This document shows positions 1 to 6,889 of a DNA stretch of 38,925 nucleotides, in pieces (position 1 is the first letter of the stretch; every line of letters begins with the position of its first letter). Position numbers and translations under genes: made by a program. Source of the stretch: Ottowia flava (GTDB lineage Bacteria > Pseudomonadota > Gammaproteobacteria > Burkholderiales > Burkholderiaceae_C); contig NZ_VRUA01000027.1 of assembly GCF_008017535.1 (NCBI RefSeq), positions 1-38,925 on the forward strand, in the 5' to 3' direction. The notes under the pieces are model-generated. The model searched no databases. It saw nothing but the letters and a program-made list of their open reading frames with translations, and was not told the origin of the DNA.

Positions 1-105
1 CTGGGCGTTTTGCTTTGGACTCTCGAAAATGACCTCCAATCAATCAAGCGAGCGTTCGGCGTTACCGCTATTTGGTCCGATGCAGCAGCCTTGCGTGCAG
101 ACCAC

Positions 106-111
106 TAAAAT
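106..111 (+). promoter_or_regulatory. Candidate -10 element of tldD
   Basis: TAAAAT lies only six bases before the tldD ATG, and no Shine-Dalgarno sequence is visible. If used, the transcript would begin at or inside the start codon region. No convincing -35 was found. The rest of the first 117 bases holds nothing I can name. Confidence 0.35.
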
Positions 112-117
112 CACCCC

Positions 118-1578
118 ATGATCTCTAGAGAACCCACAATTGAGCGCCTGCAAACCGCGAGCGACCTGCTGTTGACGCCGTTCGGCTTGAGCGAAGCCGA
201 TTTGGCCAAAACCTTGGGTGTTATCGCACAGCACCGTGTCGATGACGCCGACCTGTACTTTCAGTACACGCGTGCCGAAGGCTGGAGCCTGGAAGAAGGC
301 ATCGTCAAGACCGGTAGCTTCTCTATCGACCAGGGCGTGGGGGTGCGAGCAGTGGCCGGCGAGAAGACCGCTTTCGCCTATTCCGACGATATTTCCCTTG
401 CTTCGCTGACCGATGCCGCGCAAACCGTGCGCGCCATCAGCAGCGCCGCACAAGCCGGACGCGTCAAGGTGCCCAAGCGTCAGCTCGCGCGCGGGCGCAA
501 GCTCTATCCCGGTCTGGATCCTATCGGCACGCTCGACAGCACGGCCAAGGTGCAGCTGCTGGAGCGTGTGGAGAAGCTCGCGCGCGCCAAGGATCCGCGT
601 GTGGTGCAAGTCATGGCAGGCTTAGCGAGCGAATACGACGTGGTGTTGGTCGCCCGTCTGGACGGGACGCTGGCCGCCGACGTGCGCCCGCTGGTGCGCG
701 TGTCGGTCACCGTGATTGCCGAGCAGAACGGCCGGCGCGAGATCGGCTCCTACGGCGGCGGTGGCCGCTTCGGCTTGGCGTACTTCGATGATGCGCTGCT
801 CGGCCGCTATGTCGACGAAGCCGTGTCGGCCGCCCTCACCAATCTGGAATCCCGCCCTGCGCCCGCAGGCGAAATGACCGTGGTGCTTGGCCCAGGTTGG
901 CCGGGCGTGCTCTTGCACGAAGCCGTGGGCCACGGGCTGGAAGGCGACTTCAACCGGAAGGGCTCCAGCGCGTTCACCGGTCGCATTGGTCAGCGCGTGG
1001 CCGCCAAGGGCGTCACCGTGCTGGATGATGGCACCATCACCGACCGCCGCGGCAGCCTGAACGTGGACGACGAAGGCCACGCCACGCAAAAGAACGTGCT
1101 GATCGAAGACGGCATCCTGAAGGGCTACATTCAGGACGCCATGAACGCGCGCCTGATGGGCGTCAAACCGACCGGCAACGGCCGGCGCGAAAGCTACGCC
1201 CACATTCCCATGCCGCGCATGACCAACACTTATATGTTGGGCGGTGACCGCGACCCGCGCGAGATCGTGGCCAGCATCAAGAAGGGCTTGTACGCCACCA
1301 ACTTCGGTGGCGGCCAGGTCGACATCACCAGCGGCAAGTTCGTCTTCTCGGCCAGCGAAGCCTATTGGGTGGAAAACGGCAAGATCCAGTACCCCGTCAA
1401 GGGCGCGACCATCGTCGGCAGCGGCCCCGAATCGCTCAAGAAGATCAGCATGATCGGCAACGACATGGCGCTGGATTCGGGCGTGGGCACTTGCGGCAAG
1501 GAAGGCCAGAGTGTGCCCGTGGGCGTCGGCCAGCCGACCTTGCGCATCGATGGCCTGACGGTGGGCGGCACAGCCTGA
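118..1578 (+). CDS. tldD: Metalloprotease TldD
   Basis: The 486-residue product is full length for TldD, which with PmbA/TldE forms a cytoplasmic zinc protease that trims unfolded or modified peptides. The TldD hallmark HEAVGH, followed by GLEGD, begins at residue 267 and supplies metal-binding histidines and the catalytic glutamate. The C-terminal GTCGKEGQ segment contains Cys459, matching the cysteine ligand known in TldD. The N-terminal and C-terminal domains both read continuously. The start [11 protein letters not shown] fits what I recall of Comamonadaceae homologues, but no ribosome binding site precedes it and a -10-like TAAAAT sits six bases upstream, so initiation may be leaderless. 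No pmbA partner is in the window, which is normal because the two genes are usually unlinked. Confidence 0.96.
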   Translation: MISREPTIERLQTASDLLLTPFGLSEADLAKTLGVIAQHRVDDADLYFQYTRAEGWSLEEGIVKTGSFSIDQGVGVRAVAGEKTAFAYSDDISLASLTDAAQTVRAISSAAQAGRVKVPKRQLARGRKLYPGLDPIGTLDSTAKVQLLERVEKLARAKDPRVVQVMAGLASEYDVVLVARLDGTLAADVRPLVRVSVTVIAEQNGRREIGSYGGGGRFGLAYFDDALLGRYVDEAVSAALTNLESRPAPAGEMTVVLGPGWPGVLLHEAVGHGLEGDFNRKGSSAFTGRIGQRVAAKGVTVLDDGTITDRRGSLNVDDEGHATQKNVLIEDGILKGYIQDAMNARLMGVKPTGNGRRESYAHIPMPRMTNTYMLGGDRDPREIVASIKKGLYATNFGGGQVDITSGKFVFSASEAYWVENGKIQYPVKGATIVGSGPESLKKISMIGNDMALDSGVGTCGKEGQSVPVGVGQPTLRIDGLTVGGTA

Positions 1579-1616
1579 CTGATAGGTATCGAGCGAGCGA
1601 TTGATGAAGAATGCAT

Positions 1617-1662
1617 CGCTGGCCCTACAACCACTTGCGCAGGCAGCTATGAACAATATAGC
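1617..1662 (+). repeat. Dispersed intergenic repeat, copy A
   Basis: This copy starts CGCTGGCCCTACAACCAC, continues through TTGCGCAGGCAGCTATGAA and ends near ATATAGC. It is the best-conserved copy of a roughly 45-bp element seen at least nine times in the window. It lies 38 bp after the tldD stop codon. Confidence 0.75.
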
Positions 1663-1722
1663 AAAAGCGACTTGGGCTGGTGCCGCGCTCGACCCGTCAC
1701 ACGCGGCCTATGCCGTGTGTGC

Positions 1723-1728
1723 TACAGT
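1723..1728 (+). promoter_or_regulatory. Candidate -10 element of the aroG leader
   Basis: TACAGT sits in GCTACAGTCACTG, with nine bases between it and the leader peptide ATG. That is the same spacing as at the DUF3426 and UbiH-family genes. A transcript starting 7-10 bases downstream would begin at or next to the AUG. No good -35 is visible. Confidence 0.45.
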
Positions 1729-1737
1729 CACTGGGTC

Positions 1738-1809
1738 ATGAACAAGCGCATCGCTTTCGGTTTTTACTTTTGGTTCTCGGTCCCAGGCGGACGAGAGGCC
1801 CAGGTGTAA
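1738..1809 (+). CDS. aroG leader peptide (aromatic amino acid attenuator)
   Basis: This is a 23-codon reading frame, MNKRIAFGFYFWFSVPGGR followed by EAQV and TAA. Residues 7-13 are FGFYFWF: four Phe, one Tyr and one Trp in seven codons, the three end products of the pathway that the downstream gene begins. A leader peptide of this kind senses charged tRNA: stalling at these codons would favour an antiterminator. The terminator hairpin starts 25 bases after the stop, and the DAHP synthase start is at 1923. No Shine-Dalgarno sequence is present, and a -10-like TACAGT is only nine bases upstream, so translation may start on a leaderless transcript. The frame happens to be open into aroG, but the leader stops by its own TAA. 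No expression evidence exists here. Confidence 0.8.
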   Translation: MNKRIAFGFYFWFSVPGGREAQV

Positions 1810-1834
1810 GCACAGCGAACAGCGACCTCCCGAC

Positions 1835-1868
1835 AAAACCGCCGCAGCGAAAGCCCGGCGGTTTTTTT
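1835..1868 (+). terminator. Attenuator terminator before aroG
   Basis: AAAACCGCCG at 1835-1844 pairs perfectly with CGGCGGTTTT at 1856-1865 around an 11-base loop. A run of seven T (1862-1868) completes a Rho-independent terminator. It lies between the leader peptide and aroG on the same strand, so it would end transcription before the gene. GGCGG at 1786-1790, inside the leader peptide frame, could pair with CCGCC at 1839-1843 and act as an antiterminator. Confidence 0.85.
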
Positions 1869-1922
1869 GTGCCCGACCCGCGCAAACCCGCGCCCAACCG
1901 AGTCAATGAAGGAAGACCCCCG

Positions 1923-3047
1923 ATGAACGCCAAAGCTGTGCAAGACATGGATATCCGCCCCTCGACACCCGAGCGCACCAGCCAGACCGACGACGAGCGC
2001 ATCAAGGACATCACCGTGCTTCCCCCGCCAGACCACCTGATCCGCTTCTTCCCCATCCGCGGAACACCCGTGGAATCGCTGATTTCCAGCACCCGCAAAT
2101 CGATCCGCAAGATCCTCAACGGCAAGGACGACCGCCTGCTGGTCATCATCGGCCCGTGCTCGATCCACGACCCCGAAGCCGCGCTGGACTACGCGCGCCG
2201 TCTGAAGCCCTTGCGCGACCAATACGCCGACACGCTGGAAGTGGTGATGCGCGTCTACTTCGAAAAGCCCCGCACCACCGTCGGCTGGAAGGGCCTGATC
2301 AACGATCCGTATCTAGACGAAAGCTACCGCATCGACGAAGGCCTGCGCATTGCGCGCCAGCTGCTGATCGACATCAACCGCATCGGTCTGCCGGCGGGCA
2401 GCGAATTCCTGGACGTGATCTCGCCGCAGTACATTGCCGATCTGATCAGCTGGGGCGCCATCGGCGCGCGCACCACCGAAAGCCAGGTCCACCGCGAACT
2501 GGCCAGCGGCCTGTCGGCACCGATCGGCTTCAAGAACGGCACCGACGGCAACATCCGCATCGCCACCGACGCGATCCAGGCGGCCGCGCGCGGGCACCAC
2601 TTCCTGTCGGTGCACAAGAACGGGCAGGTCTCCATCGTGCACACCGACGGCAACAAGGACTGCCACGTCATCCTGCGTGGCGGCAAGGCGCCCAATTACG
2701 ACGCCGAAAGCGTGGGCGCGGCCTGCAAGGACCTGAGCGCCGCCAAGCTGCCCGCCACGCTGATGGTCGATTGCAGCCACGCCAACAGCCTGAAACAGCA
2801 CGAAAAGCAGCTGGACGTGGCGCGCGACGTGGCCGCGCAGGTGGCCGGTGGCTCGCACCAGATCTTCGGCGTGATGGTGGAAAGCCACATCCACGCAGGC
2901 GCCCAGAAATTCACGCCAGGCAAGGACGACGTCGGCGCGCTGGAATACGGCAAGAGCATCACCGACGCCTGCCTGGGCTGGGACGGCTCGCTGGAGCTGT
3001 TGCAGGTGCTGGACGAGGCGGTGCGCACACGCCGTCAGCGCCGCTGA
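1923..3047 (+). CDS. aroG: 3-deoxy-7-phosphoheptulonate (DAHP) synthase, class I
   Basis: The 374-residue protein condenses phosphoenolpyruvate and erythrose 4-phosphate, the first step of the shikimate pathway. Class I (AroFGH-type) motifs are clear: LLVIIGPCSIHDP, MRVYFEKPRTTVGWKGL, GARTTESQVHRELASGLS, GFKNGTDGN, LMVDCSHANSLK and GVMVESHIHAG. The chosen ATG has AAGGAAG eight bases upstream. Longer in-frame upstream sequence is leader and terminator, not protein. The N-terminal extension before KDITVLPPP matches regulated members that bind aromatic amino acids, but which of Phe, Tyr or Trp inhibits it cannot be read from sequence. Transcription is probably controlled by the leader peptide and terminator directly upstream, whose sensor codons cover all three amino acids. 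Confidence 0.95.
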   Translation: MNAKAVQDMDIRPSTPERTSQTDDERIKDITVLPPPDHLIRFFPIRGTPVESLISSTRKSIRKILNGKDDRLLVIIGPCSIHDPEAALDYARRLKPLRDQYADTLEVVMRVYFEKPRTTVGWKGLINDPYLDESYRIDEGLRIARQLLIDINRIGLPAGSEFLDVISPQYIADLISWGAIGARTTESQVHRELASGLSAPIGFKNGTDGNIRIATDAIQAAARGHHFLSVHKNGQVSIVHTDGNKDCHVILRGGKAPNYDAESVGAACKDLSAAKLPATLMVDCSHANSLKQHEKQLDVARDVAAQVAGGSHQIFGVMVESHIHAGAQKFTPGKDDVGALEYGKSITDACLGWDGSLELLQVLDEAVRTRRQRR

Positions 3048-3158
3048 AGCCGCGGCGCCCGCGCTGTGCCAGGGGCGTCGTGGATACGCCCTTGCTGCGC
3101 CAAAGTGGACCTTCGCCACGCGCGCACCACCGACGGTGCGCTTTTCCTGCGCTCGAAT

Positions 3159-3200
3159 GCTATGAATAGAGAAGCTGGCAGCGCAGGTGGTTCTAGGGGC
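3159..3200 (-). repeat. Dispersed intergenic repeat, copy B
   Basis: Read on the minus strand this contains AGAACCACCTGCGC, CAGCT and CATAGC, matching copy A with several substitutions. It fills part of the 250-bp gap after aroG. The remainder of that gap has no other feature except the promoter-like TACAGT before the next gene. Confidence 0.6.
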
Positions 3201-3258
3201 GGAGGCCGATTCTTCTCATGTTTTCCTGCGCCGCCCCCACACGGTGGCGCGCATCGGC

Positions 3259-3264
3259 TACAGT
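3259..3264 (+). promoter_or_regulatory. Candidate -10 element of the small hypothetical gene
   Basis: TACAGT in GGCTACAGTCGCGGC resembles the CTACAATCRCCG elements elsewhere in the window. Here it lies 33 bases before the ATG, leaving room for a short leader with GAAGAGAG as ribosome binding site. Confidence 0.4.
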
Positions 3265-3297
3265 CGCGGCACCTCCGCCTCATGAAGAGAGATCACC

Positions 3298-3609
3298 ATG
3301 CAAAGTGAAGTGCGCGTTATCCAGGACGAACGCCAGGAATGGACTTTTGCGCTGGACCACCAGTCGCCCATGACCCAGGAACAAGCCCGCGATTGGCTCG
3401 ACGCCCAATTCGTCGCGCTGGGCAGCGAGCCGCTGCGCCCCACCGGCAAACTGCTGTTGGCCGACAAGGTGTTGGTGGTGGCGCGCGACGCGGGTGCCAC
3501 CAAGCTGAACGACACGGCTTGGGGCACCGACTTTGCCCGCGCCGCCAGCGCCGCACTGGCGCGTCCGGTGGTGTCGATCGACCTGCGGGCGATGACGGTG
3601 TCGTACTGA
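3298..3609 (+). CDS. Hypothetical protein, 103 residues
   Basis: I do not recognise a named family. The 103-residue product is soluble, without signal peptide or membrane segment, and reads like a small alpha/beta protein, with stretches such as KLLLADKVLVVARDAG and VVSIDLRAMTVSY. It is supported as a gene by a purine-rich GAAGAGAG ribosome binding site, a promoter-like TACAGT upstream, and coding-like composition. It stands alone between aroG and the convergent mpl. A repeat copy follows its stop codon. Confidence 0.7.
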   Translation: MQSEVRVIQDERQEWTFALDHQSPMTQEQARDWLDAQFVALGSEPLRPTGKLLLADKVLVVARDAGATKLNDTAWGTDFARAASAALARPVVSIDLRAMTVSY

Positions 3610-3631
3610 GCGATTTTTGAGGAAAAAGCGC

Positions 3632-3677
3632 CGCTGGCCATAGAGCAGATTGCGCGACCAGCTACTGAATTCATAGC
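3632..3677 (+). repeat. Dispersed intergenic repeat, copy C
   Basis: It begins CGCTGGCCATAGAG, continues TTGCGCGACCAGCTACTGAA and ends CATAGC. It shares the TGCGCGACCAGCTACTGAA variant with copy D. It lies in the convergent gap between the small hypothetical gene and mpl. Confidence 0.7.
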
Positions 3678-3727
3678 GATCAACCTGGGCCTAAGGGCTT
3701 GAAGGCGGCCCGTCGTGGCCGGCGGAT

Positions 3728-5227
3728 TCAGGCCGCCGCGGGCGACTTCAGCGCGTCCAGCAACTTGCCGTGAACGCCCCCAAAGCCGCCGTTGCTCATG
3801 CACAGCAGGTGGTCGCCCGGGCGCGCGGCGGCCAGCACCTGGCGCAGCAGCGTGTCGATGTCGGGTGCGACCTGGGCGCGTTCGCCCATCGGCGCCAGCG
3901 CGGTGGTGACGTCCCAGTCCAGGCCACCGCTGTGGCAGAAGGCCAGATCGGCCTGTTCCAGCGACCACGGCAGCTGGCTTTTCATGGTGCCCAGCTTCAT
4001 GGTGTTGCTGCGCGGCTCAAAGATGGCGAGGATGCGCTCACTTTGCTTGCCCGCTGCGTCCAGCTGGCGGCGCAGCCCATCGACCGTGGTGCGGATGGCC
4101 GTGGGGTGGTGCGCGAAATCGTCGTACACGGTGATGGCGCCGCCTGCACGCGCCACGCTGCCGCGCACTTCCATGCGGCGGCGCACGTTTTGGAAGCTGC
4201 CCAGCGCGGCGCAGGCCACAGCGGGCGGCACGCCGACGTGCTCGGCCGCGGCGATGGCGGCCAGCGCGTTCAACTGGTTGTGCGTGCCCGACAGCGACCA
4301 GCTCACGCGGCCCACGGGCACGTCGCGCAGGCGCACTTCAAAGTCGCTCGGTTCGCCATGCGCGCTGAAGTCGCTGACGGCGCTGCCAAAGCCGCGCCGC
4401 TCGCTCCAGCAACCTTGCGCCAGCACGCGCGTCAGGCTTTCTTCCAGGTCGTTGACGACCACGCGGCCGCTGGGGGGCACCGTGCGCACCAGGTGATGGA
4501 ACTGGCGCTCGATCGCGGCCAGGTCGTCAAAGATGTCGGCGTGGTCGAACTCCAGGTTGTTCAGCACCGCCGTGCGCGGGCGGTAGTGGACGAACTTGCT
4601 GCGCTTGTCGAAGAAGGCAGTGTCGTACTCGTCCGCTTCTATGACGAAACAGGCCCTCACGCTGCGCGGCTGCGCCTGCTGCGCTGCCCCCCGAGGGGTC
4701 TGCTCGCCGCCTTGGGAGCGGCCCGGCGGCGGCTCGGTGGCGGGCGAATCACCACCAATGCGCGCCGAAATCCCGAAGTTCAGCGGCACGCCTCCCACCA
4801 GAAAGCCTGGCTGGAGGCCGGCGCTTTCCAACACCCAGGCCAGCATCGATGTGGTGGTGGTCTTGCCGTGCGTGCCGGCCACGGCCAGCACGTGGCGGCC
4901 TTGCAGCAGGTGTTCGGCCAGCCATTGCGGGCCGCTGGTGTAGGGCGCGCCAGCGTCCAGGATCGCCTCCATCAACGGGTACTTGGGCGTGCCGTCCGGC
5001 AGGTGTGCGCGGCTGACCACGTTGCCGACCACGAACATGTCGGGCTTCAGCGCCAACTGGTCGGCGCCGTAGCCTTCGATCAGCTCAATGCCCAGTGCGC
5101 GCAGTTGGTCGCTCATCGGCGGGTACACGCCCGCGTCGCAGCCGGTCACGCGGTGGCCCGCTTCGCGCGCCAAGGCGGCCACGCCGCCCATGAAGGTGCC
5201 ACAAATGCCCAGAATGTGAATGTGCAT
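3728..5227 (-). CDS. mpl: UDP-N-acetylmuramate:L-alanyl-gamma-D-glutamyl-meso-diaminopimelate ligase
   Basis: Mpl attaches the recovered murein tripeptide to UDP-MurNAc in cytoplasmic peptidoglycan recycling. Mur ligase features appear in order: an N-terminal ILGICGTFMGGVAALA nucleotide-binding fold, the ATP-binding GTHGKTTTT near residues 118-126, VIEADEYDTAFFDKRSKF, LNNLEFDHADIFDD, and a C-terminal domain with DDFAHHPTAI. At 499 residues it is longer than usual. Residues of about 161-191 (SPATEPPPGRSQGGEQT onward) form a Pro/Gly/Gln-rich insertion between SARIGG and CFVIEADE, encoded by a GC-rich palindromic element. The start has no ribosome binding site, but TACAAT lies eight bases upstream, suggesting a leaderless transcript. 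Confidence 0.95.
   Translation of the reverse strand: MHIHILGICGTFMGGVAALAREAGHRVTGCDAGVYPPMSDQLRALGIELIEGYGADQLALKPDMFVVGNVVSRAHLPDGTPKYPLMEAILDAGAPYTSGPQWLAEHLLQGRHVLAVAGTHGKTTTTSMLAWVLESAGLQPGFLVGGVPLNFGISARIGGDSPATEPPPGRSQGGEQTPRGAAQQAQPRSVRACFVIEADEYDTAFFDKRSKFVHYRPRTAVLNNLEFDHADIFDDLAAIERQFHHLVRTVPPSGRVVVNDLEESLTRVLAQGCWSERRGFGSAVSDFSAHGEPSDFEVRLRDVPVGRVSWSLSGTHNQLNALAAIAAAEHVGVPPAVACAALGSFQNVRRRMEVRGSVARAGGAITVYDDFAHHPTAIRTTVDGLRRQLDAAGKQSERILAIFEPRSNTMKLGTMKSQLPWSLEQADLAFCHSGGLDWDVTTALAPMGERAQVAPDIDTLLRQVLAAARPGDHLLCMSNGGFGGVHGKLLDALKSPAAA
4655..4750 (+). repeat. GC-rich palindromic element inserted in frame in mpl
   Basis: This stretch encodes the about 30-residue insertion of Mpl. 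It contains CCCCCCGAGGGG (4687-4698) and an inverted pair GCCGC/GCGGC (4706-4710 and 4718-4722) around CTTGGGA. From memory, similar CCCGAGGGG...CTTGGG elements are frequent between genes in Comamonadaceae. The length keeps the reading frame. I found no second copy in this window. Confidence 0.55.
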
Positions 5228-5235
5228 AGGCGGTG

Positions 5236-5241
5236 ATTGTA
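5236..5241 (-). promoter_or_regulatory. Candidate -10 element of mpl
   Basis: On the minus strand GGCCTACAATCACCGCCT leads into the mpl ATG, with eight bases between TACAAT and the start codon. Transcription from it would begin at or next to the AUG. Confidence 0.55.
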
Positions 5242-5280
5242 GGCCCAGCGCAGCGTCAACTTTTCAAGCCTTTTCGGCCT

Positions 5281-5324
5281 GCAGCCTGCGCCGGGTCTGC
5301 GCAAGCAGCTTTCAATCCGATAGC
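5281..5324 (+). repeat. Dispersed intergenic repeat, degenerate copy
   Basis: GCAGCCTGCG at the left, CTGCGCAAGCAGCTTTCAA in the middle and GATAGC at the right align with copies A and E. It lies in the 187-bp gap between ndh and mpl. Confidence 0.5.
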
Positions 5325-5338
5325 GAAATCGGTGGCCG

Positions 5339-5356
5339 GTGACCACAGCCGGTCAC
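5339..5356 (-). repeat. Inverted repeat downstream of ndh
   Basis: GTGACC and GGTCAC form a perfect six-base inverted repeat with a six-base spacer, about 60 bases after the ndh stop codon. There is no T run, so it is not a classical intrinsic terminator. It could be an RNA 3' end hairpin or chance. Confidence 0.3.
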
Positions 5357-5414
5357 GCCTAGATCACGCGGTGGGCCGGGGCGCTTATGCAGGCGGCACC
5401 ACTCGGTGCGCCCC

Positions 5415-6824
5415 TCAATGCAGCTTGACGTGCGGCTCGGTGCGCCGCGTGATGGCGCGGGCGATGGTGTCAAGCGCAACCTTGGGCCAGCCGTGCAGGG
5501 CGAGCTCGTGCTGCTTGTACAAGGACTTGTACATGAGCTTGGCGAACAGGCCTTCGAACACCATGTTGCCGCCGACCAGCGCGCCCATCAGGCTGCCGAC
5601 GGTGCTGTAGTCGCCCAGTGAGACGAGCGAGCCGAAGTCGCGGTAGCGGAATTCGCGCAGCGGCTCGCCGGCCAGGCGGCGGCGCAGCTGGCCGAGCATG
5701 AAGCTGGCCTGCTGGTGCGCGGCCTGGGCGCGCGGCGGCACCAGTTTGTCGGTGCCCAGCCAGGGGCAGGCGGCGCAGTCGCCCAGGGCAAAAACGTGGT
5801 TGTCGCGCGTGGTTTGCAGCGTGGCGTTCACCACCAGCTGGTGGATGCGGTTGGTTTCCAGCCCGTCCAGCTCGGCCAGAAAGGCGGGCGCCTGCACGCC
5901 GGCGGCCCAGACAATCAGATCGGCATCGATCCGGCGGCCGTCGGCCAGCACGACGCTTTGCGGCTCCACGGCGGCCACGCGCGCGCTGGTGTGCACCTGC
6001 ACGCCCAGGTTGCGCAGCAGCTCTTCGGCCGCGGTGGACAGGCGCGGCGGCAGGCCGGGCAGGATGCGGTCGGCCGCTTCAATCAAATCGATGCGCAAAT
6101 CGCGGTCGACCTGGATGCGCTGCAGGCCGTAAGACACCAGTTCGCGCAGCGTGTGGTGCAGCTCGGCCGCCAGCTCGACCCCGGTGGCGCCGGCGCCGAT
6201 GATGGCCACGCGCAGGTGGCGCGGGGTGTCGGACACGCCGTCGCCGTCCGTATCGTGGTCGGCGCGGGAATGGGCACGCAGGGCGGCGTTGATCAGTCGC
6301 TGGTTGAAGCGCCGGGCGTCGGCAGCGGTTTCCAGCTTGATGGCGTGCTCGGCCACGCCGGGCGTGCCGAAGTCGTTGGTCAGGCTGCCCACGGCCATGA
6401 CCAGGGTGTCGTAGGGCACGCGGCGCGCGTCAATCACGCGCTGACCTTCGTCGTCCACCAGCGGCGCCAGCAGCACTTCGCGCCGGGTGCGGTCCAGCCC
6501 GACCATCTGGCCGGTGCGGTATTCAAAGTGGTGCCAGTGCGCCTGGGCCAGGTAGTCCAGCTCGTGCGCGTCCATGTTCATGCTGCCGGCGGCGATTTCG
6601 TGCAGCTTGGGCTTCCAGACGTGCGTGCGGGCGCGGTCGACCAGCGTGACAGCCACGCGCCCGCGTTGGCCCAGTGTGTCGCCCAGGCGCGTGGCCAGCT
6701 CCAAGCCGCCGGCGCCGCCGCCGACGATGACCACCTGGTGCGGCGCACCGGGCGGGCGTACCGGCACCGGCAGCCGTTCGCCCGAAGGCAGCGGTGGGGT
6801 CGTGGGGGCGGTGGAGTCGTTCAT
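5415..6824 (-). CDS. ndh: Type II NADH dehydrogenase (NDH-2)
   Basis: The 469-residue protein has the two dinucleotide folds of single-subunit, non-proton-pumping NADH:quinone oxidoreductases. VVIVGGGAGGLELA (residues 31-44) binds FAD, and VAIIGAGATGVELAAELHH (about 206-224) binds NADH. DLIVWAAGVQAP and ALGDCAACPW complete the FAD motifs, and the C-terminal region with GALVGGNMVFEG and an amphipathic tail would attach it to the inner membrane face. It feeds electrons into the quinone pool without energy conservation. Residues 191-199 (DTDGDGVSD), just before the second fold, match a calcium-binding DxDxDGxxD loop. It follows the acyl-CoA ligase on the same strand after 65 bp containing two hairpins. 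A nonspecific NAD(P)/FAD oxidoreductase is the alternative call. Confidence 0.88.
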   Translation of the reverse strand: MNDSTAPTTPPLPSGERLPVPVRPPGAPHQVVIVGGGAGGLELATRLGDTLGQRGRVAVTLVDRARTHVWKPKLHEIAAGSMNMDAHELDYLAQAHWHHFEYRTGQMVGLDRTRREVLLAPLVDDEGQRVIDARRVPYDTLVMAVGSLTNDFGTPGVAEHAIKLETAADARRFNQRLINAALRAHSRADHDTDGDGVSDTPRHLRVAIIGAGATGVELAAELHHTLRELVSYGLQRIQVDRDLRIDLIEAADRILPGLPPRLSTAAEELLRNLGVQVHTSARVAAVEPQSVVLADGRRIDADLIVWAAGVQAPAFLAELDGLETNRIHQLVVNATLQTTRDNHVFALGDCAACPWLGTDKLVPPRAQAAHQQASFMLGQLRRRLAGEPLREFRYRDFGSLVSLGDYSTVGSLMGALVGGNMVFEGLFAKLMYKSLYKQHELALHGWPKVALDTIARAITRRTEPHVKLH

Positions 6825-6827
6825 CGC

Positions 6828-6849
6828 GTGCTCGCCTGCGCGCGAGCAC
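6828..6849 (-). repeat. Perfect inverted repeat at the ndh translation start
   Basis: GTGCTCGC (6828-6835) and GCGAGCAC (6842-6849) form an eight-base perfect stem with a six-base loop, ending three bases before the ndh ATG. In mRNA it would cover the whole ribosome-binding region. As DNA it could be an operator. Confidence 0.6.
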
Positions 6850-6860
6850 CGCGTGTGTCC

Positions 6861-6882
6861 GACCGCCCGGGGTGGGCCGGTC
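6861..6882 (-). repeat. Hairpin after the acyl-CoA ligase gene
   Basis: On the minus strand GACCG, a bulged G and CCC pair with GGGCGGTC around an ACCCC loop, starting seven bases after the ligase stop codon. No T run follows. It may stabilise the upstream mRNA or partly separate ligase and ndh expression. Confidence 0.45.
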
Positions 6883-6889
6883 TGAGGCC

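Noticed and set aside
2156-3169. Long plus-strand frame over aroG
   Set aside because: It is a +1 shadow of the DAHP synthase gene, rich in Arg and Pro as expected for high-G+C off-frame translation, with no domain.
3770-5236. 488-residue frame antisense to mpl
   Set aside because: It mirrors mpl, is Ala/His/Gln-rich, and has no ribosome binding site or domain.
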